Source: Pseudobacter ginsenosidimutans (GTDB lineage: Bacteria; Bacteroidota; Bacteroidia; Chitinophagales; Chitinophagaceae). From it: a DNA stretch of 64,000 nt. A program made the position numbers and the translations under genes. A model generated the notes under the pieces. It was given only the letters and a program-made list of their open reading frames with translations, had not been told where the DNA came from and ran no database searches. The stretch lies in NCBI RefSeq assembly GCF_007970185.1, contig NZ_CP042431.1:6741342-6805341 (forward strand), in the 5' to 3' direction. Shown piece by piece: positions 1 through 8,560 of the stretch (position 1 is the stretch's first letter; each line of letters starts with the position of its first letter).

Positions 1-491
1 TCTCCACCTGGGCAGGCTGGCTCCTGAATTATGAAGAACCATTCATTCTGCTGGCCGAACCCGGTCAACTGGACGATCTAACCCGGAAGCTCATGCGCAT
101 TGGGCTCGACAATATTTTTGGATACATTCCATCTGTGGAAACTTATACAAATAACGGAGGACAATTAACAGAAGCACAATTGACAGATTACAAAGGATTG
201 CTGGCATTGCAGGCGCAAGGCCCCGTCCAACTGGTTGACCTGCGTGGCGCTACCGAATATCAGACAGGTCATATCCCCGGTGCAGAAAATGTATTCGTGG
301 GCACATTGCCTCAACAACTGCAGAAAATAAAAAAGGATACAACCGTAGTAGTTCATTGTCAGAGCGGAGACAGGTCCACCATCGGATATTCATTGCTGGC
401 GGCAAACGGATTCAACAATATCATTAACTTTTCCGGCAGCATGAATGAGTGGGTCCAACAAGGCGGCGCTGTGGAAAAAGGAAATCAATAA
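1..491 (+). CDS. CstB-like persulfide dioxygenase/rhodanese, C-terminal part (5' truncated by window)
   Basis: The reading frame is open from the first base (codons begin at base 3) and stops at 489-491, so only the C-terminus is visible. The first ~45 residues (TWAGWLL, then RIGLDNIFGYIP) look like the rhodanese-homology linker that follows the metallo-beta-lactamase dioxygenase domain in CstB/ETHE1-type proteins. A complete rhodanese domain follows, with the active-site loop CQSGDRS (Cys codon 357-359). Family members oxidise glutathione or low-molecular-weight persulfide and move sulfane sulfur. The MBL domain itself lies outside the window, so the dioxygenase part is inferred. It is 16 bases upstream of the YeeE genes, which fits a sulfur-handling operon. 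Confidence 0.8.
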   Translation, partial: STWAGWLLNYEEPFILLAEPGQLDDLTRKLMRIGLDNIFGYIPSVETYTNNGGQLTEAQLTDYKGLLALQAQGPVQLVDLRGATEYQTGHIPGAENVFVGTLPQQLQKIKKDTTVVVHCQSGDRSTIGYSLLAANGFNNIINFSGSMNEWVQQGGAVEKGNQ

Positions 492-507
492 AACAAAAAA
501 CACCCTG

Positions 508-1071
508 ATGTTAGAAGCTATAAAAGCACCCTGGCCCTGGTATATAACAGGTGCATTGATCGGATTGATTGTTGCCGCACTCTTGCTGCTGGGCAACAAA
601 CATTTCGGCATATCAGCCAACCTGCGGCATATCTGCGCAGCATGCTTTCCGGCCAATATCAAATTCTTCCGCTACAACTGGAAAAAGGAAATATGGAATC
701 TTTTTTTTGTAGCGGGTATCATACTCGGCGGCTTCATTGCCACGCAATGGCTGTCGAATCCTGCACCTGTGAATATCAATCCCGCACTGGCGGAAGAACT
801 CGCTTCCTATCAGCTCACAGATCATAGCAGTCTTGTACCCGGAGAATTATTTTCGTTCGAAAGCCTTTTCACCCTGCGTGGTTTCATCATCATGGTGGCA
901 GGCGGATTCCTCGTTGGCTTCGGCACACGTTATGCAGGCGGCTGCACTTCCGGACACTCCATCATGGGACTGAGCAACCTGCAATGGCCTTCACTGGTAG
1001 CCACCGTGATGTTCATGATCGGAGGTTTCATCATGGCTAATCTCCTGCTTCCCTTTATTCTCCGACTCTAA
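508..1071 (+). CDS. YeeE/YedE-family sulfur transporter, first half-protein
   Basis: A 187-residue membrane protein. I chose ATG 508, 16 bases after the preceding stop, because an upstream in-frame ATG at 445 would add residues coding inside the rhodanese gene. Hydrophobic segments lie at the N-terminus, in the middle (after KKEIWNLFFVAG) and at the C-terminus. The conserved Cys motif GTRYAGGCTSGHSIMG is the signature of the YeeE/YedE (thiosulfate transporter TsuA-like) family, where cysteines pass thiosulfate through the membrane. The protein carries about half of a full-length YeeE; the next gene supplies the other half. Substrate (thiosulfate or another sulfane species) is inferred from the family and the rhodanese neighbour. 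Confidence 0.85.
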   Translation: MLEAIKAPWPWYITGALIGLIVAALLLLGNKHFGISANLRHICAACFPANIKFFRYNWKKEIWNLFFVAGIILGGFIATQWLSNPAPVNINPALAEELASYQLTDHSSLVPGELFSFESLFTLRGFIIMVAGGFLVGFGTRYAGGCTSGHSIMGLSNLQWPSLVATVMFMIGGFIMANLLLPFILRL

Positions 1072-1082
1072 ACCACCTGATC

Positions 1083-1592
1083 ATGCAAATCATCGAAAAA
1101 ATTAACGGTAAGGAAACTGATTTTGAAGTGCCCGCTTTTGAAAACAGCAACGGCAATGAATCGCAGCAACAACAACCCTGGTGGCATAACCTGAAATACC
1201 TGGCAGTGGGAATGATCTTCGGGATCGTTTTTGTGAAAGCGGAGATCATCAGCTGGTACAGGATCCAGGAAATGTTCAGGCTGCAAAGTTTTCACATGTA
1301 CGGCGTGATAGGAACAGCCGTGGTTGTGGGCATCATTTCTGTCTGGCTGATCAAAAGATCAGGCATTAAGACCATTCATGGTGAGCCCATCACTTTCACT
1401 AAAAAGAAATTCAGTAAAGGTCAGGTATATGGCGGGCTCCTCTTCGGATTGGGCTGGGCCCTCACAGGAGCTTGTCCTGGTCCATTATTCGCACAGATCG
1501 GAACCGGTGCGCTCGCAGTAACTTTGGTAGTATTGAGCGCCATTGCCGGCACCTGGGTATATGGTTATTTCCGCGAACGGCTTCCCCATTGA
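1083..1592 (+). CDS. YeeE/YedE-family sulfur transporter, second half-protein (DUF6691-like)
   Basis: A 169-residue membrane protein starting 11 bases after the first half. It has a polar N-terminus of ~40 residues with a Gln run, then about four membrane segments. The second conserved Cys motif GACPGP lies in GLGWALTGACPGPLFAQIG, the counterpart of the GGCTSGH motif in the preceding protein. Split YeeE pairs next to MBL-rhodanese genes are common in Bacteroidota and probably form one heteromeric permease. The hairpin at 1613-1659 closes the operon. Confidence 0.85.
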   Translation: MQIIEKINGKETDFEVPAFENSNGNESQQQQPWWHNLKYLAVGMIFGIVFVKAEIISWYRIQEMFRLQSFHMYGVIGTAVVVGIISVWLIKRSGIKTIHGEPITFTKKKFSKGQVYGGLLFGLGWALTGACPGPLFAQIGTGALAVTLVVLSAIAGTWVYGYFRERLPH

Positions 1593-1612
1593 TAATAACA
1601 TTAACAATAGTG

Positions 1613-1659
1613 AACATGGCAGACCAGCATTGAGGTACTAATGCTGGTCTAACCATGTT
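1613..1659 (+). terminator. Long hairpin after the sulfur operon
   Basis: The arms 1613-1631 (AACATGGCAGACCAGCATT) and 1640-1659 are complementary over 18 pairs with one small internal loop, around an 8-base loop. It starts 20 bases after the yeeE stop. There is no clear U-run after it, so it may stabilise the 3' end or terminate weakly rather than act as a classic intrinsic terminator. Confidence 0.6.
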
Positions 1660-1945
1660 GCTCAACCGAATTCTAACTACAGATATTCTTGTACTACAGG
1701 GAAACAGACAACCAACTATTAAGATCCCCCTATCCCACCTCCAAAATTTCTTTCCGTTCAATTTCCATTTTTCCAGTTGTTCATTTCTAATCTGCCGGCG
1801 ATTTGTACCTAAACAGGCACGAATAGTGCAATTTTCCCAAACCCTCATTAGCTAATTTTGCCTGTAGCAAAGGGAAATCAGGGTTTTCGTTAAAAACCCG
1901 CCATTTCATCCCTGTGATTTGTCCCTAAACGAAAAAATACCGAAT
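1660..1945. other. Intergenic stretch with one promoter-like box
   Basis: About 285 bases without a supportable gene. Short open frames exist on both strands, but their translations look random and one runs back into the yeeE gene. The only signal I see is the -7 box at 1853-1860. Confidence 0.6.
1853..1860 (+). promoter_or_regulatory. -7 box TAATTTTG
   Basis: An exact match to the Bacteroidota consensus TAnnTTTG, 85 bases upstream of the oxidoreductase ATG at 1946. The -33 region is weak. It is the likely promoter of the oxidoreductase-araC pair. Confidence 0.45.
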
Positions 1946-2968
1946 ATGCACAGGAAAGCATTCATCAACAGATCGGTCTTAGCGCTTATGGCAACCATCA
2001 CCGGAAGGAAGGCCCTGTTTTCGCAACAGGAATCAACACAAAAAAATTATAAGCCAATGGATTTTGAAGTAGCTATCATCGGTGGAGCATCGGCCGGCCT
2101 TTCTGCTGCCATGGCCCTCGGACGCAGTATCAGGAAAACGATCGTTATAGATGGCGGCAGTCCGCGCAACAAACCCGCACCACATGCACACAATATTTTC
2201 ACCCGAGACGGAACGCCGCCGCTTGAACTGCTCGATATCGCAAAAGCCCAGCTGAAACCTTACACTACAGTTACATTCAAAACAGGAAAAGTGATCAGCG
2301 CCAATCTCAATAATAACCTGATCACTCTCACTACAGATTCAAACGAAACATTCACAGTAAGAAGACTTATTCTGGCTACCGGTCTTACAGATGTACTGCC
2401 CGCCATCAAAGGATTCCGTGAATTATGGGGAACGAAGATCGTTCATTGCCCCTACTGCCACGGCTATGAACTGAAGGACCAACCCGTAGGTATTCTCATG
2501 AACGGAAAGAATGCAGAGCATATTACGCCAATGGTTTTCAACCTCAATAAAAGCATCCATATTTTCACCAATGGAAGAATGGAATTCTCCGAACAATTCC
2601 TGAAATGGACAAACAAACAGAACATCCGCATCACTGAAACGGAGGTAGATGAACTGGCAGATGTTGCGGATGGCGTACAGGTCAGATTGAAAGACGGCAG
2701 CTCATATCTTGTTACAGGAATTTATTCGAAGGGCGACAAATACAAATTCCACAATGAGCTGGCCGTACAACTCGGCTGCAAGCTCAGTGAAGAAGGCGCT
2801 GTACAGGTGGATGACATGTTCAGTACCACCGTGCCCGGAGTGTATGCAGCAGGTGATCTGGCCCACGCCTCCGCCCACCAGGTGATCATTGCAGCAGCAG
2901 GTGGCGCCAAAGCAGGCATGGCCTGTAACAATAGTTTGACAATGGAAGATTATGAGCACGCGCAGTAA
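1946..2968 (+). CDS. FAD-dependent pyridine nucleotide-disulfide/dithiol oxidoreductase with exported-type N-terminus
   Basis: A 340-residue protein. ATG 1946 is preferred over the in-frame TTG at 1919. An N-terminal extension of ~35 residues (HRKAFINRSVLALMATITG) resembles a degenerate signal sequence; Met at about residue 38 would give the usual cytosolic start. The FAD-binding loop is GGASAGLSAA (about residues 46-55), the redox pair is CPYCHGYE (Cys168, Cys171), and the C-terminal FAD motif is GVYAAGDLA. The fold matches the low-molecular-weight thioredoxin reductases, but the CxxCHGYE form is that of the GliT/HlmI dithiol oxidase-like branch. The region after CxxC (PVGILMNGKNAEH) has no canonical GxGxxA NADPH loop. 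The 3' end overlaps the araC gene by 17 bases. Confidence 0.85.
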   Translation: MHRKAFINRSVLALMATITGRKALFSQQESTQKNYKPMDFEVAIIGGASAGLSAAMALGRSIRKTIVIDGGSPRNKPAPHAHNIFTRDGTPPLELLDIAKAQLKPYTTVTFKTGKVISANLNNNLITLTTDSNETFTVRRLILATGLTDVLPAIKGFRELWGTKIVHCPYCHGYELKDQPVGILMNGKNAEHITPMVFNLNKSIHIFTNGRMEFSEQFLKWTNKQNIRITETEVDELADVADGVQVRLKDGSSYLVTGIYSKGDKYKFHNELAVQLGCKLSEEGAVQVDDMFSTTVPGVYAAGDLAHASAHQVIIAAAGGAKAGMACNNSLTMEDYEHAQ

Positions 2969-3896
2969 ACCGAAATTGATCCGGAATCCAACGGATTTCC
3001 AGCAACAATATTTGTCTGTACCCGGGCAATCAGGTTGCGAATTGAGCAATAACAGCAGAACGCATAATTTCTTTGAAGCCGTTCCACTGGAGAAGCTCAA
3101 AATGCTTCACAAGGACAAATCATTCACCACCACCAGGAGAAATTTTTATACCCTGGTGCTGGTGACCCGTGGCTCCATCCGCGAAACCATCGGCTACAGG
3201 AATTACGAGTTTGGAGCCAACACACTTTACTTCATCCCGGAAAACCAACTGCATACCATCGAACACTGGAGTAATGACGTGAAAGGATACCATTGCATCT
3301 TCGATGCCGATTACTTCCTGCTCTGTCTTAGAAACCAGGTGAAGCTGAACCATTACCCTTTTTTTCAACCAGACAGGGATCCCTTCATGAAGATCACTGA
3401 AACTGAAGTAGGAAGCATATTATCGCTGTTCGAGAAAATGCATTTCGAATATTGTAAAAAGAAAAACCACAATGACGATCTGCTGGTAAGGATGTATCTC
3501 AATATCCTGCTCATCGAGATCGAGCGATTGTACCAGCACAAACAGGCCGCCGGAGACAATAATGTTCCCAAAAGGCAACAGATGGTAGCGCAGTTCCGTA
3601 AACTGGTGGCGCAGCATTACCTGCAGAAAAGACAGGTGGCCGATTATGCAGCCCTGCTCTATGTTACGCCTCATTATCTCAACGATACAGTGAAGGAGAT
3701 CACCGGCAAATCCGCCAGTGAATTCATTTATGAAGAATTGGTGAGGGAAGCGAAATCGCACCTGATACAAACAGAGAATACTGTAACACAGATTGCAACA
3801 GAGCTTAATTTTTCAGACCAGAGTTATTTCTGCCGCTTCTTCAAAAAACATACTGGTCTAAGCCCACAGGAATTCCGGAAAAGACATTTTCATTGA
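2952..3896 (+). CDS. AraC-family transcriptional regulator
   Basis: A 314-residue protein whose ATG lies inside the end of the oxidoreductase gene (17-base overlap in another frame), so the two are co-transcribed and probably coupled. An N-terminal cupin-like sensor region (about residues 45-150) is followed by an alpha-helical linker and a C-terminal double helix-turn-helix (about 215-312), with the typical second-helix pattern VTQIATELNFSDQSYFCRFFKKHTGLSPQEFR. It probably regulates the oxidoreductase upstream. The ligand is unknown. Its stop codon directly abuts the end of the convergent GNAT gene. Confidence 0.92.
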   Translation: MSTRSKPKLIRNPTDFQQQYLSVPGQSGCELSNNSRTHNFFEAVPLEKLKMLHKDKSFTTTRRNFYTLVLVTRGSIRETIGYRNYEFGANTLYFIPENQLHTIEHWSNDVKGYHCIFDADYFLLCLRNQVKLNHYPFFQPDRDPFMKITETEVGSILSLFEKMHFEYCKKKNHNDDLLVRMYLNILLIEIERLYQHKQAAGDNNVPKRQQMVAQFRKLVAQHYLQKRQVADYAALLYVTPHYLNDTVKEITGKSASEFIYEELVREAKSHLIQTENTVTQIATELNFSDQSYFCRFFKKHTGLSPQEFRKRHFH

Positions 3897-4400
3897 TTAC
3901 ATCCGGGAACTCCATCTGTACACCAGCAACTCCTCTCCTTCCATGATGGACCTCTCGAAAACAAATTCCAGTTTTTCCAATAATCCGATGGACCTGCTGT
4001 TTTGCGGCGTTACGATGGCAAAGACGGTATCCAGGCCCAATTGATGCTGTGCAAATTCCATCACGCCCTTGCCCGCTTCCAGCGCAAAGCCAAGTCCGCC
4101 GAATGCTGGCAAAAGCGCATAACCGATATCGGGAGCAGGCAGATAATCCCGCTTCAATAAACCGCACATGCCCACCACTTCCTTCGTGTCCTTCAATTCC
4201 AATGCATACAAACCGAATCCCTGCACCTGATAATTATTGCGGTTCTTTTGGATATACAGCGCTGCGCCTTCCAGGTTTTTCACGCCCCTGTCGCCGATAT
4301 ACTGCAGCCAGCCGGGAGAATTCACTATCTCAAGAACAAAGGCAGCATCATCGCTGGTCAGCTCCCTGATGGTCATACGACTGGTTTCAATTATCATCAT
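3897..4400 (-). CDS. GNAT family N-acetyltransferase (RimJ/RimL-like)
   Basis: A 167-residue protein of the acetyltransf_3 type. I start at ATG 4400 (a second ATG follows at once); an in-frame GTG at 4427 lies further upstream. The sequence shows the usual opening IETSRMTIRELTSDDAAFVLEIVNSP, the acceptor-side strand DIGYALLPAFGGLGFALEAGKGVMEFA with the acetyl-CoA loop, and the NxxSIGLLEKLEF motif. Members acetylate alpha-amino groups of proteins or small amines; the substrate is not evident. It faces the araC gene tail to tail with no gap. Confidence 0.9.
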   Translation of the reverse strand: MMIIETSRMTIRELTSDDAAFVLEIVNSPGWLQYIGDRGVKNLEGAALYIQKNRNNYQVQGFGLYALELKDTKEVVGMCGLLKRDYLPAPDIGYALLPAFGGLGFALEAGKGVMEFAQHQLGLDTVFAIVTPQNSRSIGLLEKLEFVFERSIMEGEELLVYRWSSRM

Positions 4401-4440
4401 ATATGTGAAGATTAAGAATGGAGACACACAATTTACTACG

Positions 4441-4472
4441 GTTTGACCGATTGATGGATATTATCTATCTTC
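4441..4472 (+). promoter_or_regulatory. Possible promoter of the NTF2-like gene
   Basis: A TTTG element near 4442-4445 is followed, about 20 bases later, by TATCTTCA (a partial match to TAnnTTTG). Spacing fits Bacteroidota -33/-7 promoters, but the -7 half is degenerate. Confidence 0.3.
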
Positions 4473-4507
4473 ATTCCTCCAACTTTCAGCCGCTAAATTT
4501 TAAGATC

Positions 4508-5023
4508 ATGAAACATTTTATCAGCGGCATCGTTTTCTCTTTTTCCATTTTTGTCTGCAGCAAATCCTCCTTCGCCCAGAACACGGATGCAGAACTGACT
4601 GCAACCATCCTGCACCTCGACAGTTTATTCTGGCAATCCTACAATACCTGCGACACTACCAGCATGCGCAAGTATTTTACAGAAGATCTTCAATTCTATC
4701 ACGATAAAGGCGGCCCCACCTATGATTACCAGACCATGGTAAACGGTTTTGCCCGCAACCTCTGCAACGGTAGTTTCAGGATCAGAAGGGAAGCCGTTCC
4801 CGGCACAGTAAAAGTGTATCCCATGCGGAATAATGATACTATCTACGGAGCGCTTATTTCGGGAGAACATTATTTCTTCACCACAGAAAAAGGTCAGCCT
4901 GAAAAAAGGGTTGGGCTTGCCAGATTCTCACAATTGTGGCTGAAAAAACAGGGAGTATGGAAAATGAGCATCGTACTGAGTTTCGATCATGGAGAAGCGC
5001 CTGCTGCCGGTAACAACCGGTAA
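4508..5023 (+). CDS. Exported NTF2-like (DUF4440-type) protein
   Basis: A 171-residue protein; ATG 4508 is chosen because a classic signal peptide follows immediately (hydrophobic core GIVFSFSIFVCS, cleavage near SSFAQ). The mature part has the NTF2-like cone-fold pattern: a helix DSLFWQSYNTCDTTSMRKYFTEDLQF, a HDKGG turn, then strands ending RFSQLWLKKQGVWKMSIVLSFDH. Such domains are small periplasmic enzymes or ligand-binding proteins of unknown role. It ends 12 bases from the convergent membrane-protein gene. Confidence 0.85.
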   Translation: MKHFISGIVFSFSIFVCSKSSFAQNTDAELTATILHLDSLFWQSYNTCDTTSMRKYFTEDLQFYHDKGGPTYDYQTMVNGFARNLCNGSFRIRREAVPGTVKVYPMRNNDTIYGALISGEHYFFTTEKGQPEKRVGLARFSQLWLKKQGVWKMSIVLSFDHGEAPAAGNNR

Positions 5024-5035
5024 TGGTAAAGGATT

Positions 5036-5344
5036 TTACTTTTCCTTTTTCTCGATACGATGGCAAATGAAAGCGCAGATCCCGGTGAAGAAAAGTATAC
5101 AAACAATGATCAGCCAGGTAAGGATATCGGCCAGTTCAAAAACAGCGGCAATGGTGATCCCTGTGATGATGCCCATCGATACACCCAGCAACATCAGGCC
5201 GGAATAAAGCAACCACCTGGCTTTGCGGCCACTCATCCATAAACTGGAAGGCGCTTTCTCCACCCGCTTTTGCCGGAACAATCTGTAGGCGCTGATGACA
5301 GTCAGGGAAATGATCAATATCAGAGCTATCAAAGGTAATTGCAT
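5036..5344 (-). CDS. Small three-helix membrane protein of unknown function
   Basis: 102 residues starting at ATG 5344. Three hydrophobic segments are visible: about residues 3-20, 46-70 and 75-96, with basic stretches FRQKRVEK and SGRKARW between the first two and a charged tail RIEKKEK. I do not recognise the family. Convergent to the NTF2-like gene and downstream of the MFS gene on the same strand, with a 111-base gap. Confidence 0.65.
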   Translation of the reverse strand: MQLPLIALILIISLTVISAYRLFRQKRVEKAPSSLWMSGRKARWLLYSGLMLLGVSMGIITGITIAAVFELADILTWLIIVCILFFTGICAFICHRIEKKEK

Positions 5345-5455
5345 GGCAGGCTGACCGGGTTTATCTGTAAGTTACAACTCCTGCCTGGCTTTCACAACCA
5401 TCATGTCAGCCTCCATGCCTCAACCCATATTATCTTTTTGAAAAATTCCTGATTT

Positions 5456-6712
5456 CTATTTCCGGGACAACCGCATACTGGTAAACGTTAGTACAATCGC
5501 CAGCACCACAAACAAGGCGCCTACCCAGGGCGTTGCCCCGATACCCATCGGTGAAACCACTACCATTCCGCCTATCCATGCACCCAGGGCAATTCCAAGG
5601 TTGAAGGATGCGATATTGAATGCCGAGGCCACATCCTCCGTACCCGGCAGATGCTTCTCTGCCAGCTGCACTACATAGAGCTGAAGGCCCGGCACATTGG
5701 AAAATGATAATCCACCCAGTATGAAAAGCGTGATCAAACTCCATACCGTATGATGCACCGTAAAAGTGAACAATACCAGTATCGCCGCCTGCAATATGAA
5801 CATCCACAACAATGCTTTCAGAGGATTCTTATTGGCAGCTTTTCCACCCACTATATTTCCGATGGCAATAGCCACACCATATAATAACAGGATCAGGCTC
5901 ACTGCTGATTCACTGAAACCACTCACCTCCTGCAATATTGGAGAGAGGTATGTGAAGGCCACGAATGTGCCGCCGTATCCCAGTGCCGTCATCAGGTAAG
6001 CGAGTAAGAGATGTTTATTGGCTATCACCTTGAACAGGCTTTTCAATGATGCCTTATTATCGTTCTTCAGATTATTGGGCACCAGCAGCCAGCTGCTCAC
6101 CAGCCCGATCACACCCAGCAAAGCAACGCCCAGGAAAGTAGCCCTCCATCCGAAATGCTGCCCGATAAATGTTCCCAGCGGCACGCCGGTTACTATTGCG
6201 ATGGTCAGTCCGGCAAACATGATCGCGATGGCCGATGCCCGCTTTTCAGCCGGCACGATGGCCGCAGCAATGGTAGCGCCGATGGAGAAAAATACACCGT
6301 GTGCAAATCCTGTTACGATCCTCGCCAGCACCAGCGAAAAATAACCCGGCGCAATCGAAGCCAGTCCATTGCCGGCAATGAACAATACCATCAGTGAGAT
6401 AAGCAGTAGTTTTCGTGGAAGTTTTGCCGTTAGCGCTGTAAGGACCGGTGCTCCGATGGCCACACCAACTGCATACAAACTCACCAGCAGTCCTGCAGAA
6501 GGGATCGAAATACTCAGATCTGTGGCAACAGTTGGCAACAACCCAACGATCACGAACTCCGTGGTGCCGATACCGAATGCACTGATGGTAAGCGCCCAGA
6601 GCGCGCCGGGCAATCCGCGTTTCGAAACAACTCCGACAGTTTCAACTGTTGACGCCTGCGCAATTGAAACCGCCTGCCGCTTCGGTTCCATGCTATTTGT
6701 CCTGTATTCCAT
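5456..6712 (-). CDS. MFS transporter, AraJ-like efflux type
   Basis: A 418-residue, 12-helix major facilitator. Start ATG 6712 is preferred to an in-frame TTG at 6739. After a ~35-residue polar N-terminus, helix 1 (ALWALTISAFGIGTTEFVIVG) carries the TEFVIVGLLP motif typical of AraJ/YdeA/PbuE-type drug and sugar effluxers. The loop 2-3 region is LTAKLPRKLLL, and helix 5 has the antiporter-like pattern GVPLGTFIGQHFGWRATF. The probable role is proton-driven export of sugars, purines or drugs. No regulator is adjacent. Confidence 0.9.
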   Translation of the reverse strand: MEYRTNSMEPKRQAVSIAQASTVETVGVVSKRGLPGALWALTISAFGIGTTEFVIVGLLPTVATDLSISIPSAGLLVSLYAVGVAIGAPVLTALTAKLPRKLLLISLMVLFIAGNGLASIAPGYFSLVLARIVTGFAHGVFFSIGATIAAAIVPAEKRASAIAIMFAGLTIAIVTGVPLGTFIGQHFGWRATFLGVALLGVIGLVSSWLLVPNNLKNDNKASLKSLFKVIANKHLLLAYLMTALGYGGTFVAFTYLSPILQEVSGFSESAVSLILLLYGVAIAIGNIVGGKAANKNPLKALLWMFILQAAILVLFTFTVHHTVWSLITLFILGGLSFSNVPGLQLYVVQLAEKHLPGTEDVASAFNIASFNLGIALGAWIGGMVVVSPMGIGATPWVGALFVVLAIVLTFTSMRLSRK

Positions 6713-6882
6713 TTTGCTTGTTTTTAGATGAGAAAGCAAAATTCCTGCAAAACAAGCTATTATCCTAATAACACAACTTATGCGGTATTATCATTAAAAT
6801 AATACACAATGAAATGTTACAACAATGATTTACAATCCTTTCGCTCACCATTTTTTTCAGGATTTGTATTAATTTGACGGCC

Positions 6883-7773
6883 ATGAAAGCACTGATCCTT
6901 ACCCTCCTTACCGTTAGCTCCATCATTGCCAAAGGGCAAAGCATCGAAAATTTCCCGGATATGCGAACCTGGGGTATCTATTATACGGATACTGTTGAAC
7001 GTTATATCTTTGCGGATACTGCCTACATCCGTATTTCGCCGGACACAAAACAATCTCCCATCGATACACTTTTTGCAGGCGATAATATCCTGGTAACCGG
7101 CGCATCAGCCAATGCACTTACCATTCGCGGAATCAAGGGGCCCTGGTTGAAAATAAAATATGTAAAAAATGGAGAAGAAAAGAATGGCTATATCTGGCAG
7201 GGACTGATCAGTTGTACTCCCCTTCGCCGCGGGGATCTGAAATTCGTATTCGGTATCGAGCGCAGGGCAGACAGTTCATACACCGCGGATAACCGAAAAG
7301 AAAATATGCCCCGCTACCTTGTAAGATTGAAAGTAGTACAGAACGGGAAGATCATTACCAGGTCTTCACTGATCACAAACGACAACGAAAGCGCCAATTT
7401 CTGTGACGGCAAAGTGATGAGCGGACTCGGTCTCACCAACGTGCAGAACATAGTGGTGATCTCATTCAGCGGCGCTGCCTGCGGCATTCCCACACTCGAT
7501 TATTATTTCGCATTCACAAAGAACAATACCCTCGTACGTTTCCCTGACAAGATGAATGTGGGCTATGCAGGCGCTTACTATCATGAAGAAAAGTTCATCT
7601 TCCCTGCTGAGAAAAACGGTAAACCGGATCTGCTTTTCTGGAGTATGACAGAAGAAGAAGCAACCGATAAAACAGACCAGAACGGTGAGCCCGTCATGAG
7701 AACAATTGCCCGTAAAAACAAGACCTACACATGGAACAGCCAGGAGGAATCGATCACTGAAACAAAGAAATAA
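6883..7773 (+). CDS. Exported SH3-domain protein
   Basis: 296 residues with an N-terminal signal peptide (ATG 6883, cleavage near IIAKGQ; an in-frame TTG at 6874 is ignored). A bacterial SH3-like segment covers about residues 45-105: AYIRISPDTKQSPIDTLFAGDNI through GPWLKIKY to GYIWQGLIS. The remaining ~190 residues form a beta-rich domain with two Cys (FCDG, AACG) that I do not recognise. The same architecture appears in the 228-residue protein at 31248-31934. A cell-envelope or peptidoglycan-sensing role is inferred from the SH3 domain only. Confidence 0.8.
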   Translation: MKALILTLLTVSSIIAKGQSIENFPDMRTWGIYYTDTVERYIFADTAYIRISPDTKQSPIDTLFAGDNILVTGASANALTIRGIKGPWLKIKYVKNGEEKNGYIWQGLISCTPLRRGDLKFVFGIERRADSSYTADNRKENMPRYLVRLKVVQNGKIITRSSLITNDNESANFCDGKVMSGLGLTNVQNIVVISFSGAACGIPTLDYYFAFTKNNTLVRFPDKMNVGYAGAYYHEEKFIFPAEKNGKPDLLFWSMTEEEATDKTDQNGEPVMRTIARKNKTYTWNSQEESITETKK

Positions 7774-7777
7774 GCAA

Positions 7778-8437
7778 TTACCCTTTGTTCTGAATGCCTG
7801 GTAACATCGGTACAAATGCAAAATGGTCGAACTGTTCTTCGGTAATGGTATCATCCGTTCCTTTTGTCAGCCTGACCATCCTTTGCATGCCGGGGCGGCC
7901 AACTGGAGCCACCAGCAAACCGCCGGGAAGCAGTTGATTGACCAGCACTTCAGGGATTTTTTCCGGCGCCGCCGTGATCAGGATCCTGTCGAAAGGCGCC
8001 GTTTCCGGCCAGCCGTTGTAACCATCACCATAACAAAAATGCAGGTTGGAGAATCTTTGCAGGTAAGTGAAATGCTTGTTGCGGTCATAGAATCTCTTTT
8101 GCCTTTCTATCGTGTACACTTCAGCCCCCATCTGCGCCAGCACAGCAGCCTGATAGGCGCTTCCCGTGCCCACTTCCAGCACTTTCATGCCGGGCTCCAC
8201 TTTCAACAACCAGGTTTGATAGGCAACAGTATAAGGTTGTGATATCGTTTGCTCGTTACCGATAGGGAAAGCATTGTCCATATACGCTTTGGTGCGCAGG
8301 CTTTCAGGCATGAAAAGATGACGCGGAACTCTTCCGATGGCGGTCAGCACCCGTGCATCCCTGATGCCTTTGGATTGAATGGCCTCCACCAGTTTCCGGC
8401 GTTGCATCTGACATTTGGGCGAGTCTTCGTTTTGCAT
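7778..8437 (-). CDS. pcm: Protein-L-isoaspartate O-methyltransferase
   Basis: 219 residues from ATG 8437 (the in-frame TTG at 8467 is rejected). The PCMT signature is complete: RRKLVEAI, AIGRVPRHLFMP, then the SAM-binding motif VLEVGTGSAYQAAVLA, the post-motif EVYTIE, and FDRILITAA followed by LLPGGLLVAPVG. The enzyme methylates isoaspartyl residues in aged proteins to start their repair. It converges with the SH3-protein gene, with a 4-base gap, and lies 123 bases downstream of the PUL 1 GH28 gene. Confidence 0.95.
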   Translation of the reverse strand: MQNEDSPKCQMQRRKLVEAIQSKGIRDARVLTAIGRVPRHLFMPESLRTKAYMDNAFPIGNEQTISQPYTVAYQTWLLKVEPGMKVLEVGTGSAYQAAVLAQMGAEVYTIERQKRFYDRNKHFTYLQRFSNLHFCYGDGYNGWPETAPFDRILITAAPEKIPEVLVNQLLPGGLLVAPVGRPGMQRMVRLTKGTDDTITEEQFDHFAFVPMLPGIQNKG

Positions 8438-8497
8438 GACCTCATATTTCCATGCAATGGAAAACAAAAAAACTGTACCATTGGTTTAACGGCTAAT

Positions 8498-8514
8498 CCG
8501 GATAGGTTATCCGG
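8498..8514. repeat. Short perfect dyad between PUL 1 and pcm
   Basis: CCGGATA-GGT-TATCCGG, seven pairs with a 3-base loop, lying 47 bases beyond the GH28 stop. There is no U-run, so termination is possible but unproven. Confidence 0.35.
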
Positions 8515-8560
8515 CTGTTTGTCCCCCTTTTTCCCCAGGAATACGACTGTACGCGGCTTA

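Noticed and set aside
1462-1848. Minus-strand frame across the end of yeeE
   Set aside because: It is antisense to a confident gene and its translation shows no domain or signal.
1655-1855. Short open frame on the plus strand in the gap before the oxidoreductase gene
   Set aside because: Composition looks random, it starts inside the hairpin, and no start signal precedes it.
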